From: Flavobacterium sp. N502540
Lineage (GTDB): Bacteria; Bacteroidota; Bacteroidia; Flavobacteriales; Flavobacteriaceae
Length of the DNA: 64,000 nt
NCBI RefSeq assembly: GCF_025947365.1
Contig: NZ_CP110012.1
Location: forward strand, 682,001 to 746,000
Direction of reading: 5' to 3'
Under the pieces are notes generated by a model. The model made no database searches, was not told the DNA's origin, and saw only the letters and a list, made by a program, of their open reading frames with translations. Of the stretch, positions 25,997 through 34,684 are shown one piece after another. The first letter of the stretch is position 1. The number at the start of each line of letters is the position of its first letter. The translations under genes and the position numbers were made by a program.

Positions 25997-26004
25997 TATA
26001 TTTG
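25997..26004 (+). promoter_or_regulatory. -7 promoter box
   Basis: TATATTTG matches TAnnTTTG and covers an in-frame TTG at 26002, so translation of the next gene must start later, at ATG 26032. Confidence 0.55.
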
Positions 26005-26031
26005 TGGATTAATTTTAAAACATATAGAAAT

Positions 26032-26562
26032 ATGATCAATGAAGTTATTAAAAAGAATGGAATTACTTACGGTGTAATGATTGGAATTGCATCTGCATTA
26101 TTTACTGCTACGATATACGCGATTGATCTGAATCTGTTCACAGCCTGGTGGATGGGCATCATAGGTATTGTAATCAGTCTGACAATCAGCATCGTTTTAC
26201 TTTCTAAAACTAAGAAAGAATTAAAAGGAGTTTTCCCTTTCAAAGATGCTTTTACCACTTACTTTATAGCTGCTGTAATTGGAGTTCTAATTTCTACTTT
26301 ATTTAATATTGTTTTATTTAACGTTATTGATCCGGGCGCAAAAGATACTTTAAACGAAATCATGATCAAATATACTGCTAACATGATGCAGAAATTTGGA
26401 GCTCCTGCTTCATCAATTAATGAAGCCATTAGCAAAATGAAAGAAAGCAGCCCTTACTCGACTTTTGAATTATTAAAGGGATCTGTTTTTGCAATTGTTA
26501 TCAGTGCCATTTTTGGATTAATTTTCGCCGCATTTTTTAAAAGCAAAACTACACAAGAATAA
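26032..26562 (+). CDS. DUF4199 membrane protein
   Basis: 176 residues with four membrane segments (about 13-32, 38-58, 75-100 and 145-168), charged loops and a cytosolic tail, matching DUF4199 proteins of Bacteroidota. Function unknown. It is followed after nine bases by a glycosyltransferase gene, a linkage that suggests a shared promoter and a role at the membrane. Confidence 0.75.
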   Translation: MINEVIKKNGITYGVMIGIASALFTATIYAIDLNLFTAWWMGIIGIVISLTISIVLLSKTKKELKGVFPFKDAFTTYFIAAVIGVLISTLFNIVLFNVIDPGAKDTLNEIMIKYTANMMQKFGAPASSINEAISKMKESSPYSTFELLKGSVFAIVISAIFGLIFAAFFKSKTTQE

Positions 26563-26571
26563 AAAAAATAA

Positions 26572-27528
26572 ATGAATTTATCTATACTTATACCGCTTCT
26601 TAATGAGGAGGAATCACTAAAAGAACTCTATTCGTGGATTATTAAAGTGATGCAATCTAACAATTACTCTTATGAAATCATTTTTGTGGATGATGGAAGT
26701 ACAGATGATTCTTGGAATATCATTGAAAGTTTCTCTAACGAAAATCCGAATGTAAAAGGGATTCGTTTTATGAAAAACTTTGGAAAATCGCAGGCTCTGC
26801 ATGCTGGTTTTGCCAAAGCACAAGGAGATGTTATCATCACTATGGATGCGGATTTACAAGATAGCCCGGACGAAATTCCTGGTTTATATGAAATGATCAC
26901 AGTTCAGAAATTTGATTTGGTTTCAGGATGGAAAAAGAAACGTTACGATTCTGTAGTAGCAAAAAATCTTCCTTCAAAACTATTTAACTGGGCCGCCAGA
27001 AAAACTTCAGGTGTCGAGTTAAACGATTTCAACTGCGGATTGAAAGCTTATAAAAATGCCGTAGTTAAAAACGTTGAAGTTTCGGGCGAAATGCACCGTT
27101 ACATTCCGGTTTTGGCTAAGAATGCCGGTTTTAATAAAATCGGAGAAAAAGTGGTTATTCATCAGGCCCGTAAATATGGTGAAACTAAATTTGGAATGGA
27201 ACGTTTTATAAACGGTTTTCTTGATTTAATTACTATTTGGTTCTTATCCCGATTCGGAAAAAGACCTATGCACTTGTTTGGTGCTATTGGATCGTTGATG
27301 TTTATCATCGGATTTTTACTGGCTGGTTATATCGGAATTTCAAAATTATACCATATGTATAACGGAATGAAATACAGCCTAATCACCAATAATCCATGGT
27401 TTTTCATTGCTTTGACTACCATGATACTGGGAACTCAATTGTTCCTGGCAGGTTTTCTGGGTGAAATTATCCTGAGAACCAAAAACAACGAAGCTCGTTA
27501 CAAAGTAGCCCGTGAGGTTAATTTTTAA
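26572..27528 (+). CDS. Family 2 glycosyltransferase, DPM1/GtrB type
   Basis: 318 residues. GT-A domain with VDDGSTDDSW (donor binding) and DADLQDSPDEIP (metal binding DxD-like), and the acceptor region NDFNCGLKAYK, then two membrane segments at the C-terminus (about 238-262 and 275-300). Such enzymes move a sugar from a nucleotide donor to polyprenyl phosphate at the cytosolic side of the membrane. The sugar is unknown. Confidence 0.88.
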   Translation: MNLSILIPLLNEEESLKELYSWIIKVMQSNNYSYEIIFVDDGSTDDSWNIIESFSNENPNVKGIRFMKNFGKSQALHAGFAKAQGDVIITMDADLQDSPDEIPGLYEMITVQKFDLVSGWKKKRYDSVVAKNLPSKLFNWAARKTSGVELNDFNCGLKAYKNAVVKNVEVSGEMHRYIPVLAKNAGFNKIGEKVVIHQARKYGETKFGMERFINGFLDLITIWFLSRFGKRPMHLFGAIGSLMFIIGFLLAGYIGISKLYHMYNGMKYSLITNNPWFFIALTTMILGTQLFLAGFLGEIILRTKNNEARYKVAREVNF

Positions 27529-27537
27529 CGTAAACCC

Positions 27538-27622
27538 CTAGCCCCGATAGTAGTGGAAATCCTTTTTCTTTTTCCTTTAAAAAGAAAAAGATTGAAACGG
27601 ATAGCGGGAATAAGCTCTATAA
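27538..27622. repeat. Dispersed Flavobacterium-type imperfect palindrome
   Basis: The element begins near AGCCCCGATAG and ends near GATAGCGGGAATAAGCT, with a core 12-bp stem CTTTTTCTTTTT/AAAAAGAAAAAG (27562-27573 with 27579-27590). I recognise this kind of element as common between genes in Flavobacterium; its role is unknown. Confidence 0.6.
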
Positions 27623-27654
27623 AAAACTTATTATTTTAATATAAAAAGACACGA

Positions 27655-29385
27655 ATGATGAATATAGCACCGAATATTCTAAATGCAGTAAACGAATGGC
27701 TAACCCCTACATTTGACAGCGAAACGCAAGCTGCTGTTAAAGAATTAATGACCACCTCACCAAAGGAACTAGAGGAAAGTTTTTATAAAAATCTGGAATT
27801 TGGAACTGGCGGAATGCGTGGTGTGATGGGTGTTGGAAGCAACCGTATTAACAAATACACCCTTGGGAAAAACACTCAGGGTTTATCTGATTATTTACAT
27901 ATTGCGTTCCCAAACCAACCTTTAAAAGTAGTCATTGCGTATGATTGCCGTCACAACAGTAATAGCCTGGCAAAGGTTGTTGCAGATGTTTTTTCGGCAA
28001 ACGGAATTCACGTGTATTTATTTTCAGATTTGCGACCAACTCCGGAATTATCCTTTGCTCTTAAATATTTAGGCTGCCAATGCGGAATTGTATTAACTGC
28101 TTCTCACAATCCACCGGAATATAATGGTTATAAAGTGTACTGGGAAGATGGCGGACAAATTGTTCCTCCACAGGATACTGCAATTATCGACACGATCGAG
28201 AATTTAGGTTATGATAAAATTAAATTTAAAGCTAACGAAAGCCTGATCGAGTATATCGATATCGAACTCGACAAAGCTTTTGTAAAATCGTCTATCGAAA
28301 ACGCAAGCTTCAATACTCCTGCTAAAGCAAAAGACAACCTACATATTGTTTTTACTTCTTTGCACGGAACTTCTATAAAATCTATTCCTGATACTTTATC
28401 GCAGGCAGGTTATAAAAATGTACATATCGTACCGGAGCAAGCCATTCCTGATGGGAATTTCCCAACGGTAAAATCTCCAAATCCTGAAGAACCTGAAGCT
28501 TTAACTATGGCTCTGGCTTTGGCTGATAAAACGAATTCAGATATAGTAATTGGAACGGATCCTGATTGCGATCGTCTTGGTGTTGCTGTTAGAAACAACG
28601 AAGGCAAACTGATTTTACTGAACGGAAATCAGACCATGGTTATGATGACCGCTTTCTTATTGAAACAATGGAAAAAAGCAGGTAAAATTAACGGAAAACA
28701 ATTCATTGGATCTACCATTGTTTCGACTCCGATGATGATGGAATTAGCCACCAATTATGGTGTTGAATGCAAAGTAGGACTGACAGGTTTTAAATGGATT
28801 GCCAAAATGATTAAAGATTTCCCTCAACTTCAATTTATTGGAGGCGGTGAAGAAAGCTTTGGTTTCATGGTTGGAGATGCCGTAAGAGACAAAGATGCCG
28901 TTGCCGCAACCTTATTAATCTGCGAAGTTGCCGCTCAGGCAAAAGCAGCAGGAAGCAGTGTTTACAAAGAGCTTCTTCAGCTTTATGTTGAAAACGGTTT
29001 TTATAAAGAACATTTGATTTCTTTAACCAAAAAAGGGATGCAGGGTCTGGAAGAAATCAATCAAATGATGATCAGTTTGCGCAACAATCCGTTAAAAGAA
29101 ATCAGCGGGCAACGTGTGATCATGATGGAAGATTACCAGACATCAATTGCTTTGAATTTATTGACCGGGGAAGAATCGGTAATGGATATTCCAAAATCAA
29201 ATGTACTGATTTATTATACTGAAGACGGTTCTAAAATTTGCGCCAGACCAAGCGGAACTGAGCCTAAAATTAAATTCTACATTAGTGTTAATGCACAGTT
29301 GGATACTGTTGAGGATTTTGATGCGGCAGAAAGCTACCTGGACGAAAAGATACAAAGCATTATTGCAGGTATGCAATTGAAATAA
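27655..29385 (+). CDS. Phosphoglucomutase/phosphomannomutase-family enzyme
   Basis: 576 residues. It interconverts hexose 1- and 6-phosphates. The phosphoserine loop TASHNPPEYNGYKVY lies near residue 148, the Mg site DPDCDRLGV near 300, the sugar loop GGGEESFGF near 400 and the phosphate loop RPSGTEPKIKFY near the C-terminus. Length fits the larger phospho-sugar mutases of Bacteroidota. A second ATG directly follows the first; the choice changes only one residue. The DUF1016 gene follows four bases after the stop. Confidence 0.93.
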   Translation: MMNIAPNILNAVNEWLTPTFDSETQAAVKELMTTSPKELEESFYKNLEFGTGGMRGVMGVGSNRINKYTLGKNTQGLSDYLHIAFPNQPLKVVIAYDCRHNSNSLAKVVADVFSANGIHVYLFSDLRPTPELSFALKYLGCQCGIVLTASHNPPEYNGYKVYWEDGGQIVPPQDTAIIDTIENLGYDKIKFKANESLIEYIDIELDKAFVKSSIENASFNTPAKAKDNLHIVFTSLHGTSIKSIPDTLSQAGYKNVHIVPEQAIPDGNFPTVKSPNPEEPEALTMALALADKTNSDIVIGTDPDCDRLGVAVRNNEGKLILLNGNQTMVMMTAFLLKQWKKAGKINGKQFIGSTIVSTPMMMELATNYGVECKVGLTGFKWIAKMIKDFPQLQFIGGGEESFGFMVGDAVRDKDAVAATLLICEVAAQAKAAGSSVYKELLQLYVENGFYKEHLISLTKKGMQGLEEINQMMISLRNNPLKEISGQRVIMMEDYQTSIALNLLTGEESVMDIPKSNVLIYYTEDGSKICARPSGTEPKIKFYISVNAQLDTVEDFDAAESYLDEKIQSIIAGMQLK

Positions 29386-29389
29386 AACA

Positions 29390-30430
29390 ATGAGTGACAA
29401 GCCTGACACAAATGACAAACCTGAACTATTAGATTCAATCATTGGACTAATAGATCAGACACGTCATTTTGTTGCCAAAACGGTTAATCAGGAATTAACG
29501 CTCTTATACTGGAAGATTGGAAAAACAATCAATGAAGAGATTTTAAAAAATGATCGGGCTGATTATGGAAAAAAAATAATCCCCTCATTAAGCGAAGCTT
29601 TAACCAAAAGATATGGAATAGGTTTTAATAAAAGAAATCTACAAAGCTTTATCAAACTAAACTCTGAAATACAAGACTTTGAAATTTTGCACACACTGTG
29701 TGCAAAATTGACTTGGTCACATATCAGATCATTAATCTACATTGAAAATGATATAAAACGTGAATTCTACATCCAAATGAGTATTCACGAAAGATGGAGT
29801 GTTCGAACTTTACAAGAACGCATGGACAGCATGCTTTTTGAAAGAACAGCTATCAGCAAAAAACCAGAAGAAACAATCATTAATGATTTAGCTTTACTGA
29901 AAAACGAAAAACAAATTAGTCCGGACTTAACTTTTCGCGATCCGTATTTCTTAGATTTTTTAGGATTACATGATACTTATTCCGAAAAAGACTTAGAAAG
30001 TTCCATCTTAGCTCAATTACAAAACTTCATCACAGAGATGGGCAGTGAATTCGCTTTTCTAGCCCGCCAAAAAAGAATTACTATTGATGATGAAGATTTT
30101 TATATTGATTTACTTTTTTACCATAGGGGATTAAAATCTCTGGTCGCTATCGATCTAAAACTAGGAAAATTTAAAGCCGGCTACAAAGGTCAAATGGAAT
30201 TGTATTTACGCTGGTTAGAGAAAAACGAACAAAAAGAAGGAGAAAACAAACCAATTGGATTAATTTTATGCAGTGAAAAATCACCTGAACAAATCAATTA
30301 TCTAATGCTGGACAATGACGAACAAATCAAAGTCTCAGCCTATTTAACCCAATTACCTGAAAAAAAATTATTATTAGAAAAGCTAGAAAAAGCAATTGCC
30401 ATAGCAGAAAATAACATCAAAAATAAATGA
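29390..30430 (+). CDS. DUF1016/YhcG-type PDDEXK nuclease-like protein
   Basis: 346 residues. The N-terminal half (about 10-150) is a helical DUF1016 domain (LLYWKIGKTINEE; LTWSHIRSLI). The C-terminal half (about 180-330) is a PD-(D/E)XK nuclease-like fold with DEDFYIDLLFYHRGLKSLVAIDLKLGKFKAGYKGQM, carrying the catalytic D...DxK pattern. YhcG proteins occur next to restriction systems and in mobile regions but also alone, as here. It is squeezed between the mutase and an ABC exporter (overlap of four bases with the latter), which looks like an insertion into an operon. A 27-bp palindrome sits inside it at 29683-29709. Confidence 0.85.
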   Translation: MSDKPDTNDKPELLDSIIGLIDQTRHFVAKTVNQELTLLYWKIGKTINEEILKNDRADYGKKIIPSLSEALTKRYGIGFNKRNLQSFIKLNSEIQDFEILHTLCAKLTWSHIRSLIYIENDIKREFYIQMSIHERWSVRTLQERMDSMLFERTAISKKPEETIINDLALLKNEKQISPDLTFRDPYFLDFLGLHDTYSEKDLESSILAQLQNFITEMGSEFAFLARQKRITIDDEDFYIDLLFYHRGLKSLVAIDLKLGKFKAGYKGQMELYLRWLEKNEQKEGENKPIGLILCSEKSPEQINYLMLDNDEQIKVSAYLTQLPEKKLLLEKLEKAIAIAENNIKNK

Positions 30431-32256
30431 GTAATTTCAAAAAAATAGTTCCTTTTATATACCCGTATAAAAGATATGCATTCTTAAATATCTTTTTTAA
30501 TATTTTGTATGCACTTTTTAGCACCCTTTCTTTCATGGCATTAATTCCGATGCTTCAGGTTTTGTTTGACAAAACGAAGAAGAATCATGTCATGCCAACT
30601 TACGAAGGGATTGCGCACATAAAAGAATTCGGAGAAAACTATCTGAGCTATTACATTACAAAAAATACAGATCCTAATAATCCCGGATTTATACTTTCGG
30701 TAATGGTCGCATTAATTATTTCGATATTCTTATTGAAAAATTTAGCCGATTATCTTGCTATGTTTTTCATTAATTTTTTACGAAATGGTGTATTGCGAGA
30801 CATGCGAAATGCATTGTATAAAAAAACACTGGAACTGCCTTTGGCTTTTTATTCTGAAAAAAGAAAAGGAGATGTCATTTCCAGAATCTCTGCTGATGTA
30901 AATGAAGTTCAGACTTCCTTTTTAGCCATTTTAGAGCTTATCGTAAAAGAACCTTTAACGATCATTTTCACGATCGGTGCCATGCTAATTATCAGTGCCA
31001 AACTTACTCTGTTTGTATTTGTTTTTATTCCTGTTTCGGGATATATTATCTCCTTAATCGGAAAACAATTAAAAAAACAATCGGGCAAAGCTCAACAGGA
31101 ACAAGGCAGCTTTTTATCGACTATTGAAGAAACGATTGGCGGTTTAAAAGTGGTAAAAGGATACAATGCTGAGAACTATTTTAATACTATCTTTCAAAAT
31201 TCAACGGAACGTTTTTTCAAACTGTCCAACAGTATAGGGAATCGCCAAAACTTAGCATCGCCAGCCAGTGAGTTTATGGGAATTACTGTAATTGCGATAT
31301 TACTTTGGTATGGAGGTCAAATGGTTCTGATTGAAAAAACACTCGACGGCCCATCTTTTATTGCCTATATGGGATTAGCTTATAACATTCTAACGCCTGC
31401 AAAAGCAATCTCTAAAGCTTCTTACGGAGTAAAAAGAGGAAACGCCGCTGCAGAACGTGTTCTTGAAATTTTAGAACAGGAAAATACTATTACCTCTAAA
31501 GACAAAGCTGTTGAAAAAACATCGTTCGACAGTAACATCAGCGTTCAGAATATCAACTTCAAATACGAAGACGAAACGGTTCTGAAAGACTTTTCTCTTG
31601 ACATCAAAAAAGGACAAACCGTTGCACTTGTTGGACAATCCGGTAGTGGAAAAAGTACGATTGCTAATTTGTTAACCCGTTTTTACGATGTAAACGACGG
31701 AACAATTTCAATTGACGGCATCAATATTAAAGACATGAATCTTCAGTCACTTCGTAGTTTGATGGGACTGGTAACTCAGGACAGTATTTTATTCAATGAT
31801 ACCATCAAAGCCAATATCGCCTTAGGAAAACTAGACGCTACAGACGATGAAATTATCGAGGCATTAAAAATTGCAAATGCCTTTGAATTTGTAAAAGAAC
31901 TTCCTTTAGGCATTTACACCAACATTGGCGACAGTGGAAACAAACTTTCAGGAGGGCAAAAACAACGATTATCAATTGCCAGAGCGGTCTTGAAAAACCC
32001 GCCAATTATGATTTTGGATGAAGCAACATCGGCATTGGATACTGAAAGCGAGAAATTTGTTCAGGTGGCTTTAGAGAACATGATGCAAAACAGAACTTCA
32101 ATTGTAATTGCTCACCGACTTTCAACCATTCAGAAAGCAGATGTTATTGTTGTCATGCAAAAAGGAAAAATCGTAGAACAAGGAACACATGACGAACTGA
32201 TTGCGCATAACGGAACCTATAACAAACTGGTGACCATGCAGTCTTTCGAGTCCTAA
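30427..32256 (+). CDS. ABC transporter with fused membrane and ATPase domains (MsbA-like)
   Basis: 609 residues. Six membrane segments in residues 15-330 are followed by an ATPase with Walker A GQSGSGKST, signature LSGGQKQRLSIARA and Walker B IMILDEATSALD. The layout is that of homodimeric lipid flippases such as MsbA. The substrate cannot be read; lipid or lipid A export is the usual role. Its ATG overlaps the stop of the DUF1016 gene. Confidence 0.88.
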   Translation: MSNFKKIVPFIYPYKRYAFLNIFFNILYALFSTLSFMALIPMLQVLFDKTKKNHVMPTYEGIAHIKEFGENYLSYYITKNTDPNNPGFILSVMVALIISIFLLKNLADYLAMFFINFLRNGVLRDMRNALYKKTLELPLAFYSEKRKGDVISRISADVNEVQTSFLAILELIVKEPLTIIFTIGAMLIISAKLTLFVFVFIPVSGYIISLIGKQLKKQSGKAQQEQGSFLSTIEETIGGLKVVKGYNAENYFNTIFQNSTERFFKLSNSIGNRQNLASPASEFMGITVIAILLWYGGQMVLIEKTLDGPSFIAYMGLAYNILTPAKAISKASYGVKRGNAAAERVLEILEQENTITSKDKAVEKTSFDSNISVQNINFKYEDETVLKDFSLDIKKGQTVALVGQSGSGKSTIANLLTRFYDVNDGTISIDGINIKDMNLQSLRSLMGLVTQDSILFNDTIKANIALGKLDATDDEIIEALKIANAFEFVKELPLGIYTNIGDSGNKLSGGQKQRLSIARAVLKNPPIMILDEATSALDTESEKFVQVALENMMQNRTSIVIAHRLSTIQKADVIVVMQKGKIVEQGTHDELIAHNGTYNKLVTMQSFES

Positions 32257-32274
32257 ACATAAGCAGACAGGCTT

Positions 32275-32365
32275 AGCCACAAATTATACAGATTACCACA
32301 GATTATTTTTCTCTCAACGAATTAAAATCTTATATTTATCTGTATAATTTGTGGCTTTTTTATTT
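32275..32365 (+). terminator. Long inverted repeat acting as terminator
   Basis: A perfect 19-bp inverted repeat (32275-32293 with 32338-32356; word GCCACAAATTATACAGAT), followed by a T run. The loop of 44 bases contains a further copy of ACAGATTA. It belongs to the same kind of structure as the repeats at 50.3 and 53.0 kb. Confidence 0.7.
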
Positions 32366-32388
32366 CGAATAATCTTAAATCAGTAAAA

Positions 32389-33090
32389 ATGTACCTTAAT
32401 AATTCAAACATAAAACTTCCGGATGATCCGGATACAATTGTCTGGAAGTACTTAGACTTATCTAAATTCCTTGATTTATTAATGTCCAAAAAACTATTCA
32501 TGTCCCGTTCTGACAAATTTGAGGATCAGTACGAGGGCACTTTTAGCGAGCCAACCTTTGAAGAGATTAAAAAACTGGCCATAGACAATCCGGATTTCTT
32601 AAACTACTACAAAACCCATCGCGAACAGGTAGCCATAAGCAGCTGGCACATCAACGAATACGAATCGTTTGCTATGTGGCAGATTTTTACCAAAAACAAT
32701 GAGGGGCTAGCTATTCAGTCTACCATAGGAAGACTGCAGAATGCTGTAAAACCGGAAAACAATTTCGATCAATACATTGGCGAGGTAAACTATATCGACT
32801 ACAAAAAAGAGTACATACCGTTTGATGATCTATTCTTCCCCTTTTTATTTAAGCGTAAAAGCTTTCAGTACGAAAGAGAAGTTCGAATTCTTACCGATAC
32901 TTCAAAAAGTGACATTAAACTAAACGATGGCTTAAAAATCAATGTTGATCTCAAACAACTGATCGAAAAGATCTACATTCATCCAAAATCTGAAAACTGG
33001 TACAAAAAACTGGTTATCGATTTAACAGAACGTCTGGGATTTGATCTCGAAATCGAGAAATCGGATCTGGAAAGTGATATTTTGATATAG
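32389..33090 (+). CDS. DUF2971 domain-containing protein
   Basis: 233 residues, cytosolic. It contains the usual DUF2971 pattern: an early LYKYL/WKYLDL-like segment, a central SSWHINEYESFAMWQIFTKNNEGLAIQS and a later FKRKSFQYEREVRIL. The function of the family is unknown; members often occur in defence or mobile regions. Here it is a single gene between two repeat structures. Confidence 0.75.
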   Translation: MYLNNSNIKLPDDPDTIVWKYLDLSKFLDLLMSKKLFMSRSDKFEDQYEGTFSEPTFEEIKKLAIDNPDFLNYYKTHREQVAISSWHINEYESFAMWQIFTKNNEGLAIQSTIGRLQNAVKPENNFDQYIGEVNYIDYKKEYIPFDDLFFPFLFKRKSFQYEREVRILTDTSKSDIKLNDGLKINVDLKQLIEKIYIHPKSENWYKKLVIDLTERLGFDLEIEKSDLESDILI

Positions 33091-33103
33091 TTTTTTTTTT
33101 AAG

Positions 33104-33287
33104 GTGCTGAGATGCTAAGATCCTGAGGTGCTGAGTTTTCTCACCACAGATTGCACAGATTAAAAGGATTTTATGCATCATCTAAAAGAAAAAAGCCTTT
33201 TAAAAATTAAGTAAATTAATTTTTAAAAGGCTTTTTTCTGGTTCCAAAATCTTAGAACCTCAGAACCTTAGCATCTTAGAACCTTCT
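33104..33287. repeat. Nested inverted repeat with 23-bp perfect stem
   Basis: The outer arms AAGGTGCTGAGATGCTAAG (about 33104-33137, with repeats) and CTTAGCATCTTAGAACCTT (about 33245-33285) are imperfect reverse complements. The core is a perfect 23-bp stem, 33188-33210 with 33216-33238, loop GTAAA, ending in T6, which is a bidirectional terminator for the DUF2971 and lipoprotein genes. Confidence 0.8.
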
Positions 33288-34008
33288 AAATAGGCTTATA
33301 ACTCTTCACTTCCCATTTTTTAGAAGCCAGGTCAATATAATTGTAATGTAAAACATCATTTTTATCAAATTGTCCATTTTGGTTGGTATCTTCAATCGTT
33401 CTGAAATACAAACGATTTCTTGATTCGATTAAATTCCAGTCTACCAATTCCTGAAAGTCTTCTGAAATTTTCGTAAAACGCTCACCGCTGATATTACTTA
33501 AATACAACGTCTTAATATCACTGGTATCAATTTTACCATCTTTATTGGTATCTGAGTCGGCCAGAGTATAAACCATAATCTGATTCTGTGTTTTATCGGC
33601 AACCGTTTTTAAATAAGTAGCCGTCAAAATCAGGGCCGGTTTATCTGTCAGAGGACGTATGGAATCTGAATCAACTTTCTGAAACTTCAGGTTTTGCAAA
33701 TAACCCGTGATTTCAAATTCTCCTAAATTAGAGATTGTAAAACTTACATCATTTACACTCGAAGAGCCATAACGGGCTTTTGTTCCTTTTTCAAAAACAC
33801 GCAAGTCTCCAACCGGGTGAATCAAATAACTTGTTCCTTCCATTTGAATAGGCAAATCGGCTATTTCAATCTGTGTAGAATCTGTTTTTGCAACAGTATT
33901 CGTTTTACTGGCGGTATCGTAAATTACTTTAGGTTTCTTCACTTCATCTTTACAACTTGTAAGTGTTCCGATGATTGCCAGAGCTATATAGGTTAAGATC
34001 TTTTTCAT
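33286..34008 (-). CDS. Lipoprotein with two Asp-rich calcium-loop-like motifs
   Basis: 240 residues with lipobox LTSC (Cys about 19) followed by KDEVKK. Two loops resembling EF-hand or dockerin calcium loops are present: DTNKDGKIDTSD (about 154-165) and DTNQNGQFDKND (about 208-219). Otherwise no family is recognised. It is the last gene of a minus-strand run of envelope genes. Confidence 0.6.
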   Translation of the reverse strand: MKKILTYIALAIIGTLTSCKDEVKKPKVIYDTASKTNTVAKTDSTQIEIADLPIQMEGTSYLIHPVGDLRVFEKGTKARYGSSSVNDVSFTISNLGEFEITGYLQNLKFQKVDSDSIRPLTDKPALILTATYLKTVADKTQNQIMVYTLADSDTNKDGKIDTSDIKTLYLSNISGERFTKISEDFQELVDWNLIESRNRLYFRTIEDTNQNGQFDKNDVLHYNYIDLASKKWEVKSYKPI

Positions 34009-34054
34009 GTATGCTAATTCTATTAGGATATCAAATATAGTATTTTTGATTGTA

Positions 34055-34684
34055 TTATCTATTTTTATTGAATTTTACTAGTGTAAAGATATTGAGAAAT
34101 ACAATCCCAAAATAGCCAAGAAAAAGAAACCAATATCTTTTAAACAATGCTAAAACATATTGAGCCTGTCTTTCTTTTTCTTTATCTAAAAAGTATTCTT
34201 TATTTGTCTCCCCATAATAACAACTATACATATGGATACTATTTCTTTTCGGTTTTGGTTTAGCACTCGCTAATACATATATATCATCTCCATACGGAGC
34301 CCAGGTTGGAACCTTCTCTACCAATAAAATATCAATAACATCTACAAAAGTATTATAATCTGTTTTTGAACCAAAATGAATTTTCGCTCCATTCACAGTA
34401 TCATATTTCTTAACTAAATCTCGAACAAAATACCTTAGTTCCTGCAATTTTAGTTCTTGCGTTTTGTCATCATTAAAAATAAAATCTTTGTATTTTCTTA
34501 AGTCTTTAATTTTATATTTTTCAAATTCTTCTTTATCCGGAACTAAAGAAATATCCAACACCCCATAAACCTTAAAAGCATCAACTTTATAAAAATGATA
34601 AAAACAAAACAAAGGGATTAAGATTAAAGAAATCATTCCCGGAACGTAAAAAATCTTCTTTCGTTTTTCACGTTTTGCAATCAT
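34055..34684 (-). CDS. Membrane protein of unknown function
   Basis: 209 residues: basic N-terminus, a membrane segment at about 12-30, a soluble domain (about 35-175) and a second membrane segment at about 183-202. The soluble part has a faint ExbD-like feel (GAKIHFGSKTDYNTFVDVIDIL) but this is not enough to name it. Its start overlaps the end of the TonB-dependent receptor gene by four bases, so the two are coupled. Confidence 0.5.
   Translation of the reverse strand: MIAKREKRKKIFYVPGMISLILIPLFCFYHFYKVDAFKVYGVLDISLVPDKEEFEKYKIKDLRKYKDFIFNDDKTQELKLQELRYFVRDLVKKYDTVNGAKIHFGSKTDYNTFVDVIDILLVEKVPTWAPYGDDIYVLASAKPKPKRNSIHMYSCYYGETNKEYFLDKEKERQAQYVLALFKRYWFLFLGYFGIVFLNIFTLVKFNKNR

Noticed and set aside
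29390..30430. DUF1016 gene as part of a restriction-modification system
   Set aside because: No methyltransferase, specificity or restriction subunit lies next to it.
34055..34684. Calling the two-helix membrane protein ExbD
   Set aside because: Only a short stretch is reminiscent, the protein has two membrane segments instead of one, and no ExbB or TonB gene is adjacent.
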